Made by a program: the position numbers and the translations under genes
NCBI RefSeq assembly: GCF_009176725.1
Contig: NZ_AP020337.1
Coordinates: 62,001-126,000 of the forward strand
Direction of reading: 5' to 3'
DNA length: 64,000 nucleotides
From: Pseudomonas sp. KUIN-1
GTDB lineage: Bacteria; Pseudomonadota; Gammaproteobacteria; Pseudomonadales; Pseudomonadaceae
Notes under the pieces: generated by a model
Seen by the model: only the letters and a program-made list of their open reading frames with translations
What the model was told of the DNA's origin: nothing
Database searches by the model: none
Shown: piece by piece, positions 30,510 through 40,678 of the stretch
Numbering within the stretch: the stretch's first letter is position 1
Layout: each line of letters starts with the position of its first letter

Positions 30510-31763
30510 ATGAATGCTTCGACAACTACCTGTCAGATCCTGATCGTCGGTGCCGGTGCTGCCGGTATCGCCACTGCCGCAAGCCTGCTCGCCCGCGACG
30601 CCACCCTTCAGATCACCCTGGTCGACCCCGCCGATACCCATTATTACCAGCCCGGCTGGACCATGGTCGGTGCGGGGATCTTCACGCCGCAGTCGACGGC
30701 GCGCAGCATGGCCTCGCTGATTCCCGAAGGCGTGCAGTGGATCAAGGCTGCGGTGTCGACCTTCGAGCCGCAGCACAATACGCTGACGCTGGCCGACGGC
30801 CGCGTGCTCGGCTATCAGCAACTGGTGGTCTGCCCCGGCCTGAAGCTGGACTGGTCGGCTATCGACGGGCTGGTGGAAACGCTCGGGGCCAATGGCGTGA
30901 CCTCCAACTATCGCTATGACCTGGCGCCCTATACCTGGAAGCTGGTGCAGAACCTGCAACAGGGCCGCGCGCTGTTCACCCAGCCGCCCATGCCGATCAA
31001 GTGCGCCGGTGCGCCGCAGAAGGCCATGTACCTGTCCTGCGATCATTGGTTGAAAAGCGGCCGTCTCGCGCAGATCAATACGCAGTTCTATAACGCCGGT
31101 GGCGTGCTGTTCGGTGTCGCCGACTATGTGCCGGCGCTGATGAAGTACGTCGAGCGCTACGCCATTGACCTCAAGTTCAGCCATCGGCTGGTCGCCGTCG
31201 ACGGGCCTGGCAAACGCGCGACCTTCATCCGCACGCAAGCCGATGGCAGCAGCGAGACCGTCGAGCAAAGCTTCGAAATGTTGCACGTAGTGCCGCCGCA
31301 GATTGCCCCGGACTTCATCCGCAGCAGCCCGCTGGCCGATGCTGCGGGCTGGGTGGACGTCGACCCCGCCACGCTGAAGCACCGCCAGTTCGCCAATGTG
31401 CATGGCCTGGGCGATGCCACCAATACCAGCAACGCCAAGACCGCCGCAGCGGCACGCAAGCAGGCACCGGTGGTGGCCAACAACGTATTGGTCGCGCTGG
31501 GTCGTCGGAGTGAGTCCGCGGTGTATGACGGTTACGGCTCGTGCCCGCTGACGGTCGAGAAAGGCCGCATCGTGCTGGCCGAATTCACCTATGGCGGCAA
31601 GGTCGCGCCGAGCTTTCCGCGCTGGCTGCTGGACGGTCGCCAGCCAACCCGACTGGCCTGGTGGCTGAAAGCGCGAGTGCTGCCCGCGCTGTACTGGCAT
31701 GGCATGCTCAAAGGCCGTGAGTGGCTGGCCAAACCGCAAAAGGCTGACACCCGGCATGGATGA
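30510..31763 (+). CDS. sqr: Sulfide:quinone oxidoreductase-like flavoprotein
   Basis: 417-residue FAD protein of the two-dinucleotide-binding fold. The N-terminal Rossmann motif is LIVGAGAAGIATAAS. The segment YYQPGWTMVGAG is typical of SQR. PIKCAGAPQKAMYLSCDHWL holds the conserved central cysteine, and GLGDATNTSNAKTAAAARKQAPVV is the second FAD motif. A C-terminal hydrophobic segment (TYGGKVAPSFP onwards) suits membrane association. It oxidises sulfide to persulfide, passing electrons to quinone, and its neighbours PDO and a TauE/SafE carrier fit that pathway. The start is ATG 30510; GTG 30507 is an alternative. It overlaps the next gene by eight bases. Confidence 0.87.
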   Translation: MNASTTTCQILIVGAGAAGIATAASLLARDATLQITLVDPADTHYYQPGWTMVGAGIFTPQSTARSMASLIPEGVQWIKAAVSTFEPQHNTLTLADGRVLGYQQLVVCPGLKLDWSAIDGLVETLGANGVTSNYRYDLAPYTWKLVQNLQQGRALFTQPPMPIKCAGAPQKAMYLSCDHWLKSGRLAQINTQFYNAGGVLFGVADYVPALMKYVERYAIDLKFSHRLVAVDGPGKRATFIRTQADGSSETVEQSFEMLHVVPPQIAPDFIRSSPLADAAGWVDVDPATLKHRQFANVHGLGDATNTSNAKTAAAARKQAPVVANNVLVALGRRSESAVYDGYGSCPLTVEKGRIVLAEFTYGGKVAPSFPRWLLDGRQPTRLAWWLKARVLPALYWHGMLKGREWLAKPQKADTRHG

Positions 31764-32568
31764 GCATCAGTTGCTGGGCGTTGGCCTGGGGACCGTCATC
31801 GGCATGGTACTGGCGCTGACCGGCGCAGGCGGCGGCATTCTCGCTGTGCCGCTGCTGGTCTTCGGCCTTGGCCTGTCGATTGTCGAAGCCGCGCCGGTCG
31901 GTCTGTTGGCCGTCGGGCTGGCGGCGGGGATCGGTGCGGTACTGGGGCTGCGTCAGGGCATCGTTCGCTATCGCGCGGCCGGGTACATCGCGTCCATTGG
32001 TGTGCTGATTGCGCCTCTGGGCCTGTGGCTCGCTCATCGACTGCCCAATACGCCGCTGGCTTTGGTCTTTTCGGTCGTGCTGCTGTACGCCTGTGGACGC
32101 ATGTTCATCAGGGCCAGCCGCGAATTGCGCCACGGAAAGCCGGCGCCGCGTGCGGAAATACTGCCCTGCGTGCTCAACCCGCTGCAGGGCCGCCTGCGCT
32201 GGACCATGCCCTGCCTGCGCGCACTGACGCTGACCGGCGTGGGCTCCGGGTTGCTGTCCGGGTTGTTGGGAGTGGGCGGCGGGTTCGTGATCATTCCGGC
32301 GCTGACCCGCTACAGCGATCTGGACATGAAAAGTGTCGTGGCGACGTCACTGGCGGTGATCGCCCTGGTCTCGACCGGCAGCGTCATTACCGCTTCGTTG
32401 AGTGGTGTTATGCATTGGGCAGTTGGCGCGCCGTTCGCGTTGGGTGCAGTCATCGGTCTGATCATCGGCAGACAAGTCGCCCGCTACCTCGCCGGCCCAC
32501 GCCTGCAGCAACTGTTCGCTGTATGCGGCATCGTCGCCGCGTTCATGCTGGCGTTGTCCGTGCGATAA
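31756..32568 (+). CDS. TauE/SafE-family sulfite/anion exporter
   Basis: 270-residue membrane protein with about eight helices in two inverted TauE repeats. The first begins GMVLALTGAGGGILAVPLLVFG and the second GLLSGLLGVGGGFVIIPAL, both with the glycine-rich family signature. Carriers of this family move sulfite, sulfonates or related anions. Since the upstream enzymes generate sulfite from persulfide, export of sulfite is the obvious inference. ATG 31756 lies inside the sqr 3' end, indicating translational coupling. Confidence 0.87.
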   Translation: MDEHQLLGVGLGTVIGMVLALTGAGGGILAVPLLVFGLGLSIVEAAPVGLLAVGLAAGIGAVLGLRQGIVRYRAAGYIASIGVLIAPLGLWLAHRLPNTPLALVFSVVLLYACGRMFIRASRELRHGKPAPRAEILPCVLNPLQGRLRWTMPCLRALTLTGVGSGLLSGLLGVGGGFVIIPALTRYSDLDMKSVVATSLAVIALVSTGSVITASLSGVMHWAVGAPFALGAVIGLIIGRQVARYLAGPRLQQLFAVCGIVAAFMLALSVR

Positions 32569-32663
32569 CAGCCCGAGGACGCAGAGCGTCCGGAAAGGCA
32601 TTCCCACGCGGTGGACTGCCCCCAAGAAGTTGGACACCAATCCGACCTAATGGGGGTGTTCAA

Positions 32664-33179
32664 ATGGCCAAGTATTCAGAGCAATTCAAGCTCACCGTCG
32701 TCAAAGCGTACCTTGAAGGCAACATCGGCTTTCGTAAGGTGGCCAGTCAGTTCTCGATCGATTTCAGCCTGCTTCGACGCTGGGTCGCCAATTACAAGAG
32801 CCATGGGCACACAGGCCATCGCAAGCCTGGTCTTCGGTACAGTAAAGTCTTCAAACGCTCAGTGCTTGAGCACAAGCGCGAGCACGGGCTGTCGCTTCGC
32901 CAGACCGCAGCGCATTTTGGTATTGGTGATCCTGGCCAAATAGTCATTTGGGAACAGCAGCATTACAGTAACGGTCTAGCCCCGCGTGTTCCCACAAGAA
33001 GAAAGCCTGCTGCCATGCCCAAGAAGCCTTATCCCACCGAACCCGTAACCGCTGACGATACGCACAAGACACGCGACCAGTTAATGGCCGAGCTTGAATA
33101 CCTGCGCATGGAGAACGCTTACCTAAAAAAGTTGGAAGAGTTGAAGGAGCAGCAACGACGGCAAAAGAAAAAGCCCTGA
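32664..33179 (+). CDS. IS3-family transposase OrfA (helix-turn-helix)
   Basis: 171 residues. Two helix-turn-helix segments recognise the IS ends: MAKYSEQFKLTVVKAYLEGN with ASQFSIDFSLLRRWVANY, and KRSVLEHKREHGLSLRQTAA. A leucine-zipper-like stretch (LEYLRMENAYLKKLEELKEQ) near the C-terminus mediates multimerisation. The two-HTH layout resembles the IS150 subgroup. The frame ends in OrfB territory, and OrfA-OrfB fusion is expected by frameshifting at 33125-33131. Confidence 0.92.
   Translation: MAKYSEQFKLTVVKAYLEGNIGFRKVASQFSIDFSLLRRWVANYKSHGHTGHRKPGLRYSKVFKRSVLEHKREHGLSLRQTAAHFGIGDPGQIVIWEQQHYSNGLAPRVPTRRKPAAMPKKPYPTEPVTADDTHKTRDQLMAELEYLRMENAYLKKLEELKEQQRRQKKKP
33125..33131 (+). promoter_or_regulatory. 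A AAA AAG programmed -1 frameshift site
   Basis: The OrfA codons CTA AAA AAG form the slippery heptamer A AAA AAG. A -1 shift here enters the OrfB frame, which is open from this point through the nominal OrfB start at 33209. This is the standard way IS3-family elements make the OrfAB transposase. Confidence 0.8.
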
Positions 33180-33208
33180 TCGTCAAACAACTGAGGAACC
33201 GGTTTCCG

Positions 33209-34015
33209 ATGTGCGCCCTTCTGACGCTGGCGGGCCTGGCGCGCAGCACGTTTTACTATCAGGCTCAGGTGCAATCCAGACCCGATCCAGATGCAGCTCT
33301 GAAGCAGGAGATAGAGCGTGTTTATCACGAGGAGAGAGGTCTTTATGGGGCTCGGCGTATCACGGCGGTCATTCGCAACTCAGGCACGTTGGTCAACAAG
33401 AAGGTTGTGGAGCGATTGATGGCTGAACTGGGCCTGAGATCAGTTGTGCGACCCAAGAAGTACCGCTCCTATAAGGGCACCGTCGGGAAAATTGCGCCGA
33501 ATTTGCTGGAGCGCAAGTTCACGGCGCAACGCCCGAACCAGAAATGGGTGACCGATGTGACCGAGTTTAAAGTGGCCAATCGAAAGCTGTATCTCTCGCC
33601 CGTGATGGACCTGTACAACGGTGAGATCGTGGCGTACGAAGTGTCTACCAGGCCGTGCTTTGAGCTGGTCACCAATATGCTGGACAAGGCTCTCCAGCAG
33701 TTGCAGGACGAGCCGAAGCTTGTGATGCACTCGGATCAGGGCTGGCAGTATCAACACGCGCAGTACCGTCAGAAACTGGCGGTAAAGGGTGTAAAGCAAA
33801 GCATGTCTCGTAAGGGAAATTGCCTGGACAATGCCGCAATGGAAAGCTTCTTTGGTACGCTGAAGTCCGAGTTTTTCTATTTGAAACGATTTGAAAGCAT
33901 AGAAGAGCTGAAGGCAGGTCTGGATGAGTACATCCGCTACTACAACCATGACCGCATCAAGCTGAAGCTAAACGGCTTGAGCCCCGTAAAATACAGGGCT
34001 CAGGCGGCGAGCTAA
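33209..34015 (+). CDS. IS3-family transposase OrfB (DDE integrase)
   Basis: 268 residues with the HTH_21 region (LYGARRITAVIRN) and the rve catalytic core at about 110-265. The DDE residues are visible: first Asp in WVTDVTEF, second Asp in VMHSDQGWQYQ, and Glu in NAAMESFFGTLKSE, followed by the usual Lys. The free-standing ATG may be used little; translation is more likely as the OrfAB fusion via 33125-33131. Catalytic residues are intact, so the element may be active. Confidence 0.92.
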   Translation: MCALLTLAGLARSTFYYQAQVQSRPDPDAALKQEIERVYHEERGLYGARRITAVIRNSGTLVNKKVVERLMAELGLRSVVRPKKYRSYKGTVGKIAPNLLERKFTAQRPNQKWVTDVTEFKVANRKLYLSPVMDLYNGEIVAYEVSTRPCFELVTNMLDKALQQLQDEPKLVMHSDQGWQYQHAQYRQKLAVKGVKQSMSRKGNCLDNAAMESFFGTLKSEFFYLKRFESIEELKAGLDEYIRYYNHDRIKLKLNGLSPVKYRAQAAS

Positions 34016-34043
34016 AATTGTCCAACTTTCGGGGGGCAGTCCA

Positions 34044-34265
34044 CGGAGCATGGGAACGATAAGGCTTCTGCCCGGAGGGCGTGACTATCGTGCCAATGCT
34101 CCGCGTTGGCATGCAGTTCGTGACGCTCTGCGTCACATGCCCGTGCTGACACCGCGCACTCAAGATCGGACGCAGAGCGTCCGGAAAGGCGTTCCCACGC
34201 GGAGCATGGGAACGATAAAAACCGTGAGACGACTACCGTGCCCACGCGGAGCATGGGAACGATAG
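34044..34265. repeat. Intergenic hairpin repeats flanking the IS
   Basis: Copies of the CCCACGCGGAGCATGGGAACGATA module, GGACGCAGAGCGTCC and GTGACGCTCTGCGTCAC palindromes, as at 11.1 and 27.4 kb. A remnant of the same repeat lies left of the IS at 32573-32611. The block separates tauE/IS from the convergent cysA 3' end. Confidence 0.85.
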
Positions 34266-34278
34266 CCGGGGGCTGGGC

Positions 34279-35259
34279 TTAAAGCTTCTGCCAGACCTTC
34301 GGTTTGAAGAACAGCGTCTCGCCCTTCGCCAGGCCCACCAGGCTGTCGTGGTCTTTCACCACTTCGGCCTCGATCAGCTCATCCTGCCCTTCCACTTTCA
34401 ACGTGACCCGCGTCGTCGCGCCCAGTGGGCGGATGTCGCGGACTTCGGCGGCGTGGTGGTCTTCGATTTCCTGGCGGGACAGCGACACCTCATGCGGACG
34501 GAACAGCAGGTGACCTTCCGCGCCCAGGCTCAGGCGATTGGAGTCGCCGAGGAAGTGGTAGACGAAGTCGTTGGACGGGTTCTCGTAGACCTCGCCCGGC
34601 GAGCCGATCTGTTCGATCACGCCCTTGTTCATCACCACGATGCGGTCAGCCACTTCCATGGCCTCTTCCTGATCGTGAGTCACGAACACCGAGGTCAGGT
34701 TGATGTCTTCGTGCAGGCGCGCCAGCCAGCGACGCAGCTCCTTGCGGACCTTGGCGTCCAGCGCGCCGAACGGCTCGTCCAGCAGCAGCACCTTGGGCTC
34801 GACCGCCAGGGCGCGGGCCAGGGCGATTCGCTGGCGCTGTCCACCCGACAGTTGCTCCGGATAACGGTCGGCCAGCCAGTCCAGCTGCACCATGTTCAGC
34901 AGCTCATGGACCTTCTCGGCGATGCGCGTTTCGTTCGGGCGCTCGCGCTTGGGCTTCATGCGCAGGCCGAACGCGACGTTGTCGAACACCGTCATGTGGC
35001 GGAACAGCGCGTAATGCTGGAACACGAACCCGACGTTGCGATCACGCACGTCGTGGCCGGACACATCTTCGCCATGGAACACGATGCTGCCGTCATCCGG
35101 GGTTTCCAGGCCGGCAATGATGCGCAGCAGGGTGGTCTTGCCACAGCCTGACGGGCCCAGCAAAGCCACCAGCTCGCCACTCTGGATGTCCAGACTGATG
35201 TTGTTCAGGGCCTTGAAGGCATTGAAGTTCTTGCTGACGTTACGGACTTCGATCGACAT
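34279..35259 (-). CDS. cysA: CysA, sulfate/thiosulfate ABC transporter ATPase
   Basis: ATP-hydrolysing subunit of the sulfate importer. 326 residues: Walker [13 protein letters not shown]-loop VFQHYALF, signature [15 protein letters not shown], Walker [13 protein letters not shown] and switch His in [16 protein letters not shown]-like regulatory domain fills the C-terminus ([17 protein letters not shown]). It follows cysW by two bases in the sbp-cysT-cysW-cysA order and is the last gene of that operon. Confidence 0.96.
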   Translation of the reverse strand: MSIEVRNVSKNFNAFKALNNISLDIQSGELVALLGPSGCGKTTLLRIIAGLETPDDGSIVFHGEDVSGHDVRDRNVGFVFQHYALFRHMTVFDNVAFGLRMKPKRERPNETRIAEKVHELLNMVQLDWLADRYPEQLSGGQRQRIALARALAVEPKVLLLDEPFGALDAKVRKELRRWLARLHEDINLTSVFVTHDQEEAMEVADRIVVMNKGVIEQIGSPGEVYENPSNDFVYHFLGDSNRLSLGAEGHLLFRPHEVSLSRQEIEDHHAAEVRDIRPLGATTRVTLKVEGQDELIEAEVVKDHDSLVGLAKGETLFFKPKVWQKL

Positions 35260-35261
35260 GA

Positions 35262-36134
35262 TTATTCCTCCGCCGCGTTATGGCGCAGACGGTTAATGCG
35301 CGATTCGCTCCACTGCTTGAGCAGCAGGATGAACAGCGCCAGGATCAGCAACAGGCTCGCCACGGCAAAGGCGGCAACGTGGTTGTATTCGTTGTAGAGG
35401 ATTTCGACGTGCAGCGGCAGGGTGTTGGTGACGCCGCGAATGTGCCCGGACACCACCGACACCGCGCCAAACTCACCCATCGCCCGCGCCGTACACAGCA
35501 CCACGCCGTAGATCAGGCCCCATTTGATGTTCGGCACCGTGACGTGCCAGAACATCTGCCAGCCATTGGCGCCCAGCAGCCGTGCGGCTTCTTCTTCCTG
35601 AGTGCCCTGCTCCTGCATCAGCGGGATCAGCTCACGGGCAACGAAGGGCACGGTGACGAAGATGGTCGCCAGCACGATGCCCGGCAGGGCAAAGACGATC
35701 TGGATGTCGTGATCCTGCAGCCACGGCCCGAACAGCCCCTGTGCACCGAACATCAGCACGTAGACCAGACCGGCGATGACCGGCGACACCGAGAACGGCA
35801 GGTCGATCAGCGTGACCAGAATGCTCTTGCCGCGGAACGAGTATTTGCTCACGCACCATGCGGCGCTGACGCCGAATACCAGGTTTAGCGGCACCGAGAT
35901 CAATACCGCTATGACCGTCAGCTTCAGCGCCGACAGCGCGTCCGGCTCGAGGATCGCGGTAAAGAACGCGCCCAGACCGTTTTTCAGGCCCTGGGACACC
36001 ACGATGAACAGCGGCAGGCCCAGAAACAGGACGAACACCAGCCAGCACAGGCCGATCAGGATGCGTCGCGACACCGCGCTGCCACGACGGGCGGCGTTGG
36101 CAGAGGCGGCGGCTGAAACAGATGAATAAGACAT
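35262..36134 (-). CDS. cysW: CysW, sulfate ABC transporter permease
   Basis: 290-residue inner-membrane permease with about six helices and the EAA loop ([22 protein letters not shown]) that contacts CysA. The start is set at ATG 36134 ([13 protein letters not shown]) with GAGGAGG about nine bases before it. The frame could begin at 36164 but that would overlap cysT by 17 bases. It pairs with CysT to form the translocation channel. Confidence 0.95.
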   Translation of the reverse strand: MSYSSVSAAASANAARRGSAVSRRILIGLCWLVFVLFLGLPLFIVVSQGLKNGLGAFFTAILEPDALSALKLTVIAVLISVPLNLVFGVSAAWCVSKYSFRGKSILVTLIDLPFSVSPVIAGLVYVLMFGAQGLFGPWLQDHDIQIVFALPGIVLATIFVTVPFVARELIPLMQEQGTQEEEAARLLGANGWQMFWHVTVPNIKWGLIYGVVLCTARAMGEFGAVSVVSGHIRGVTNTLPLHVEILYNEYNHVAAFAVASLLLILALFILLLKQWSESRINRLRHNAAEE

Positions 36135-36147
36135 GTTCTGCGCCTCC

Positions 36148-36969
36148 TCAGGATGGGGTTTCAATGCGCCGCTGCAGCAGGTTGATCAGCAGCAGCAGAA
36201 TGAAGGACACCACCAGCATCATCACGCCGATAGCGGTTGCGCCGGTGTAGTCGTACTGGTCGAGCTTGACCATGATCAGCAGCGGCAGGATCTCGGTTTT
36301 CATCGGCATGTTGCCGGCGATGAAAATCACCGAACCGTACTCGCCCACGCCACGGGCAAACGCCAGGGCGAAGCCGGTCAGCCAGGCAGGCAGCAACGCC
36401 GGGACGAGGATGTGGCGAAACACCTGCAGCGGACGCGCGCCCAGGCAGGCGGCGGCCTCTTCGACTTCGCGGGGGATGTCGGCCAGCACAGGCTGCACGG
36501 TGCGCACCACGAACGGCAGGGTGACGAAGGTCAGCGCCAGGGTGATGCCCAACGGGGTGTAGGCGATCTTGAAACCCAGATCAGCCGCGAACTGGCCGAC
36601 CCAGCCGTTGGGCGCGTACAGCGCGGTCAGGGCGATACCGGCCACGGCGGTCGGCAGGGCGAATGGCAGATCGATCATCGCATCGATGACCTTGCGCCCG
36701 GGGAAGGTGTAGCGCACCAGCACCCAGGCCAGCAGTGTGCCGATCACCCCGTTGATGAGGGCTGCGTAAAAGGCGGTGCCGAAACTCAGCTTGAGTGCCG
36801 CGATCACGCGAGGGGCCGTGATGATGGTCCAGAACTGATCCCAGGTGAGCTGCGCGGCATGTACGAACATGGCGGCCAGCGGTATTAGCACAATCAGACT
36901 GAGGTACACCAAGGTGTAGCCCAGCGTCAGCCCGAAGCCGGGTATGACGGGGGAGATACGACGCGACAT
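36148..36969 (-). CDS. cysT: CysT (CysU), sulfate ABC transporter permease
   Basis: 273-residue permease beginning [20 protein letters not shown], with six predicted helices and the EAA motif ([20 protein letters not shown]). ATG 36969 is favoured over 36993 as it has CAGGGAC upstream and matches the family N-terminus. It lies between sbp and cysW in the sulfate uptake operon. Confidence 0.95.
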   Translation of the reverse strand: MSRRISPVIPGFGLTLGYTLVYLSLIVLIPLAAMFVHAAQLTWDQFWTIITAPRVIAALKLSFGTAFYAALINGVIGTLLAWVLVRYTFPGRKVIDAMIDLPFALPTAVAGIALTALYAPNGWVGQFAADLGFKIAYTPLGITLALTFVTLPFVVRTVQPVLADIPREVEEAAACLGARPLQVFRHILVPALLPAWLTGFALAFARGVGEYGSVIFIAGNMPMKTEILPLLIMVKLDQYDYTGATAIGVMMLVVSFILLLLINLLQRRIETPS

Positions 36970-37063
36970 AAAAGTCCCTGGTTTCACTTGCACGAAGCCC
37001 GGAGGTTAATCCGGGCTGTTTGGCCAAACCTGTGATGCCGCTGGTGCGGCATCCTCATTCGGC

Positions 37064-38074
37064 TTATTGCGCCTGATAAATCTGATCGAACACGCCGCCG
37101 TCATTGAAAAACTTCGGCTGCGCAGTTTTCCAGCCACCAAAGTCTTTGTCGATAGTCACCAGATCGAGTTTCGGGAATTGCTTCTCGTACTTGGCGGCCA
37201 CTTCGGCATCACGTGGACGATAGAAGTTTTTCGCGGCGATTTCCTGACCTTCCTTGCTGTACAGGTGCTTGAGGTATTCAGTCGCGATTTCGCTGTTGCC
37301 TTTCCGCTCGGCGTTCTTGTCGACCACGGCGACCGGAGGTTCGGCAAGGATCGACAGCGACGGTACGACGATATCGAACTTGTCCTTGCCGCCGTCTTCT
37401 TTCAACGCCAGAAACGCTTCGTTTTCCCACGCCAGCAGCACGTCACCCTGACCGTTGTTGACGAAGGTGATAGTCGAACCGCGTGCGCCGGTGTCCAGGA
37501 TCGGCACGTGCTTGAACAGCGTCTGTACGTATTCCTTGGCCTTGGCTTCGTCACCGCCGCCCGCCTTCAGGCCGTAGGCCCAGGCGGCCAGGAAGTTCCA
37601 GCGTGCACCGCCCGAGGTTTTCGGGTTGGGGGTGATCACCGAGACGCCTTCCTTGGTCAGGTCGCCCCAGTCCTTGATGCCTTTCGGGTTGCCCTTGCGC
37701 ACCAGAAACACGATGGTCGAGGTGTACGGCGTGCTCGCGTCCGGCAGGCGGGTCTGCCAGTTTTCAGGCAGGGTCTTGCCGAGCCTGGCGATTTCGTCGA
37801 TGTCACCGGCCAGTGCCAGGGTCACCACGTCGGCACGCAGGCCGTCGATCACGCCACGCGCCTGCTTGCCCGAGCCGCCGTGAGATTGCTTGATCTCGAC
37901 CTTGTCGTCCGGGTGGGATTTTTTCCAGAAATTGACGAATTCTGCGTTGTAGTCCTGATACAGCTCGCGGGTCGGATCGTAGGACACGTTGAGCAGTTCG
38001 TAATCCTTGGCAACAGCCGAACCTGCGAAAACAGCACTGGCGAGAGCCGCCAGCGCAAAACGGCGAATGGACAT
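37064..38074 (-). CDS. sbp: Periplasmic sulfate-binding protein
   Basis: 336-residue solute-binding protein with a signal peptide ([22 protein letters not shown]). Typical sulfate-binding features follow: [42 protein letters not shown] and [16 protein letters not shown]. It delivers sulfate to CysT/CysW and is the first transporter gene of the operon. The small oscA gene lies about 150 bases upstream on the same strand, as in P. aeruginosa. Sulfur-starvation control through CysB is expected; I did not identify an operator. Confidence 0.95.
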   Translation of the reverse strand: MSIRRFALAALASAVFAGSAVAKDYELLNVSYDPTRELYQDYNAEFVNFWKKSHPDDKVEIKQSHGGSGKQARGVIDGLRADVVTLALAGDIDEIARLGKTLPENWQTRLPDASTPYTSTIVFLVRKGNPKGIKDWGDLTKEGVSVITPNPKTSGGARWNFLAAWAYGLKAGGGDEAKAKEYVQTLFKHVPILDTGARGSTITFVNNGQGDVLLAWENEAFLALKEDGGKDKFDIVVPSLSILAEPPVAVVDKNAERKGNSEIATEYLKHLYSKEGQEIAAKNFYRPRDAEVAAKYEKQFPKLDLVTIDKDFGGWKTAQPKFFNDGGVFDQIYQAQ

Positions 38075-38226
38075 AGATTGAAGCTCCTGGAAATACGGTG
38101 TGTTGGCTTTTTTGATTTCTTCTTGGCGCGTCAGAACGGCATCCGCACGGGCGCGCTGCTTTTTTTCAGGGGGGTATCAGGAGTCAGGATGAAACCCTCC
38201 GGTTGACCAGTCGGGTGATTGCCGCT

Positions 38227-38406
38227 TCAGTTCTGCTTGGCAGGGTTCTGCAAACGAAACTTTTCCTTGCGCTCGATCTGCACCACCTGTGCGTTGTGCA
38301 CGGTGATTTCGACGGCACCAAAACGCAGGTCACGCAATGCACTCTGAATTTCACGCAGAATGGCTGCTTCGTCCTGACCGTCAACACTACGTAGAGATGC
38401 ACTCAT
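38227..38406 (-). CDS. oscA: OscA, small sulfur-starvation protein (DUF2292)
   Basis: 59-residue protein, MSASLRSVDGQDEAAILREI at its N-terminus, then LRDLRFGAVEITVHNAQVV and QIERKEKFRLQNP. This is the DUF2292/OscA pattern of a short helix and two beta strands. In Pseudomonas, oscA lies directly upstream of sbp and is needed for growth on organosulfur compounds and for chromate resistance (from the literature on P. corrugata and P. putida). The molecular role is unknown. ATG 38406 is preceded by AAGGAATAAGACA, giving an AAGGA ribosome site. Confidence 0.9.
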   Translation of the reverse strand: MSASLRSVDGQDEAAILREIQSALRDLRFGAVEITVHNAQVVQIERKEKFRLQNPAKQN

Positions 38407-38606
38407 TGTCTTATTCCTTGAGAAGTGAGAGGCCAGCCTTCGCGACTGGGGGCGATGGCGTATGGCGGTGAGGCAATAATAGTGAGGTGCGGATATTCTT
38501 AAAAAGACTATTTAAGAATGCAGATATAACCAAAAAGACTTTAGGGCGGCGTGAGTCTGTCAGGGTGCATTGCACACCCGGACGAGCGTTGTCAGAGAGG
38601 GCTGAA

Positions 38607-40526
38607 CTAGTTGAACGCGGGCGCGTGCGTCCAATCAATCGATTGTGCCGCCATGGGCCGGGCAAACCAGTAGCCCTGGCCCAGCTCGCAACCGTTGCTT
38701 AACAGAAATGAAGCCTGATTGGCGTGCTCGATCCCCTCGGCCAGTACACGCATGCCCAGGCTCGAAGCCAGCGCGATGACCGCCCGGACGATCGCGATGT
38801 CATCCACATCGCCCGGCAGTCCGGCCACGAAACCCTGGTCGATCTTGAGCTTCTGCACCGGCATGCTCTTGAGCCGCAGCAGCGATGAGTAGCCTGTGCC
38901 GAAATCATCGATAGCCAGGCTCAGGCCCAGTTCACGCAGACGATGCAGTTGCTCGATGGCCTGTTCAGGGTCCTCCATGACGGCACTTTCGGTGACTTCC
39001 AGCTCAAGAAATGCCGGATCAAGGCCGGTCTCGTTCAAGACCTCAGCCACTTGCCGATCGACATCACCACGACTGAACAGACGGCTGGACACATTGACCG
39101 CGACGGACGCAATCGAGACGCCTTCTGCCAGCCAGGCCTGCATCTGCCGACAGGCGGTGTTCAATACCCAGGCATCGATATCGGCGATGAGCCCGTTCTG
39201 CTCGGCAATCGGGATGAAGTCGCCAGGCGACACCATGCCACGGGTCGGGTGCTGCCAGCGCACCAGCGCTTCGACCGCGCAGATACGCCCGGTCACCAGG
39301 TCGTAAACCGGTTGGTAGAACACCCGCAATTCGTCCTGCTCGATCGCCTGACGCAACTCGCTGGCCAGTTGCACCCGTTGCTGGGCTTGGGCGGTCAGCT
39401 CTTCGGTGTACAGCGCAAACCCTTCGCGGCCATCGGTCTTGGCCTTGAACAGCGCCGAATCGGCATTGCGCAACAACTGCTCGGCGGTCAGCGCATCACC
39501 GGGAAACAGGCTGATACCGATACTGGCAGTGACGAACAACTGGTGCCCGGCAATCGGGTATGGCGCTTTGAAGGCATTGATCACCTGCTGCGCGAGCGCT
39601 GCGGCATGCACCATGTGTGTACAGTTTTTGACCAGCAGCGCGAATTCGTCACCGCCCAGCCGCGAGACCGTCATGCCGCTGTCGGCCAGCGCATTGAGAC
39701 GTTCGGCAGCCGCCTTGAGCACTTCGTCGCCGATGTTATGGCCAAGGCTGTCGTTGATGTTTCTGAAGTTGTCCAGGTCGACCACCAGCAGCGCACAGCC
39801 GCGCCTGCTGGAGCGCGCCGAGGTCAGCGCCTGGCTGATCCGGTCGGTCAGCAGCAGACGATTGGGCAACTCGGTCAGCGCATCGTAATGGGCCAGTTGC
39901 GCCAACTCCTGCTCGGAGCGCTTGATGGCCGTGATGTCGGAAAACACCGCGACAAAATGCCTGGGCTGCCCGTCCTCACCCTTGATGCTGCGGATGGTTT
40001 GCCACTGCGGATAGATCTCGCCGCTTTTGCGTCGGTTCCAGATCTCGCCGCTCCACTGCCCGGCACTCTGCAGCGAGTGGTACATCTGCCGATAAAACTC
40101 GGGGCCATGACGACCGGACTTGAACTTGCTGGGGTTGAAGCCCAGCACCTCGTCGGCCTGATAGCCGGTGATGTCCACAAACGCACGATTTACATGGACA
40201 ATGCGCCCTTCGGCATCACTGACCAGTACGCCCTCACGCGTGCTGTCGAACACCACCGCCGCCAGCAGCAGCCGGTCATAGTCCTGCTGTTGACGCTCGA
40301 ACTGCGCTTCGCCGCCGACGATGGCCTTCAATCTGTCACGTGCAATAAAGATCATGACGGTACTGAGCAACGCCCAGCCGTAACCGATCATCTGTTGTCC
40401 GACGGCCAGTCGAGCCGGATCCTTGACGAAAAAAGACAGCAGGGCGCTGCCTGTCGCGAACCACAGAATCGACAGTAGCCCATACAGAACGGCGGTTCGC
40501 AGCGCGTTACGGGAATAATCGGACAT
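38607..40526 (-). CDS. Membrane PAS-GGDEF-EAL cyclic-di-GMP enzyme
   Basis: 639 residues. Two N-terminal membrane helices (about 10-33 and 40-62) precede a PAS/PAC domain at about 85-205 (FDSTREGVLVSDAEGRIVHV, ITGYQADEVLGF). GGDEF follows at about 215-375 with SRLGGDEFALL, then EAL at about 385-630 with AVEALVRWQHP, LEVTESAVM, DDFGTGYSS and LAEGIE. Catalytic motifs of both enzyme domains look intact. The gene at the same place between oscA and desA in P. aeruginosa (PA0285, PipA) is described as a phosphodiesterase, so net c-di-GMP hydrolysis is likely but not proven. Confidence 0.92.
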   Translation of the reverse strand: MSDYSRNALRTAVLYGLLSILWFATGSALLSFFVKDPARLAVGQQMIGYGWALLSTVMIFIARDRLKAIVGGEAQFERQQQDYDRLLLAAVVFDSTREGVLVSDAEGRIVHVNRAFVDITGYQADEVLGFNPSKFKSGRHGPEFYRQMYHSLQSAGQWSGEIWNRRKSGEIYPQWQTIRSIKGEDGQPRHFVAVFSDITAIKRSEQELAQLAHYDALTELPNRLLLTDRISQALTSARSSRRGCALLVVDLDNFRNINDSLGHNIGDEVLKAAAERLNALADSGMTVSRLGGDEFALLVKNCTHMVHAAALAQQVINAFKAPYPIAGHQLFVTASIGISLFPGDALTAEQLLRNADSALFKAKTDGREGFALYTEELTAQAQQRVQLASELRQAIEQDELRVFYQPVYDLVTGRICAVEALVRWQHPTRGMVSPGDFIPIAEQNGLIADIDAWVLNTACRQMQAWLAEGVSIASVAVNVSSRLFSRGDVDRQVAEVLNETGLDPAFLELEVTESAVMEDPEQAIEQLHRLRELGLSLAIDDFGTGYSSLLRLKSMPVQKLKIDQGFVAGLPGDVDDIAIVRAVIALASSLGMRVLAEGIEHANQASFLLSNGCELGQGYWFARPMAAQSIDWTHAPAFN

Positions 40527-40678
40527 AAAAAAGCGGGCCTTGAGAAAGGTCTGGATTATAAAGCAAGAAACATCCTGCGACGCTTATGTGCAAGGGTGAC
40601 TGGTTTTCTGAGCAATGTCAGTGATAATGCTGTTGCGACTTTTTTCTTCACAGGTTTTCTACGAGGGCCAAACAGCCT

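Larger units (their letters stand above)
32612..34043. mobile_element. Intact IS3-family insertion sequence (1432 bp)
   Basis: Imperfect inverted termini start TGGACTGCCCCC and include GTTGGACA at both ends. A 3-bp direct repeat CGG flanks the element (32609-32611 and 34044-34046). It contains two overlapping-frame transposase genes and a slippery heptamer, all undamaged. Removing the element and one CGG restores a normal intergenic hairpin repeat (CCCACGCGGAGCATGGG), so the insertion hit the loop side of that palindrome. Confidence 0.93.
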
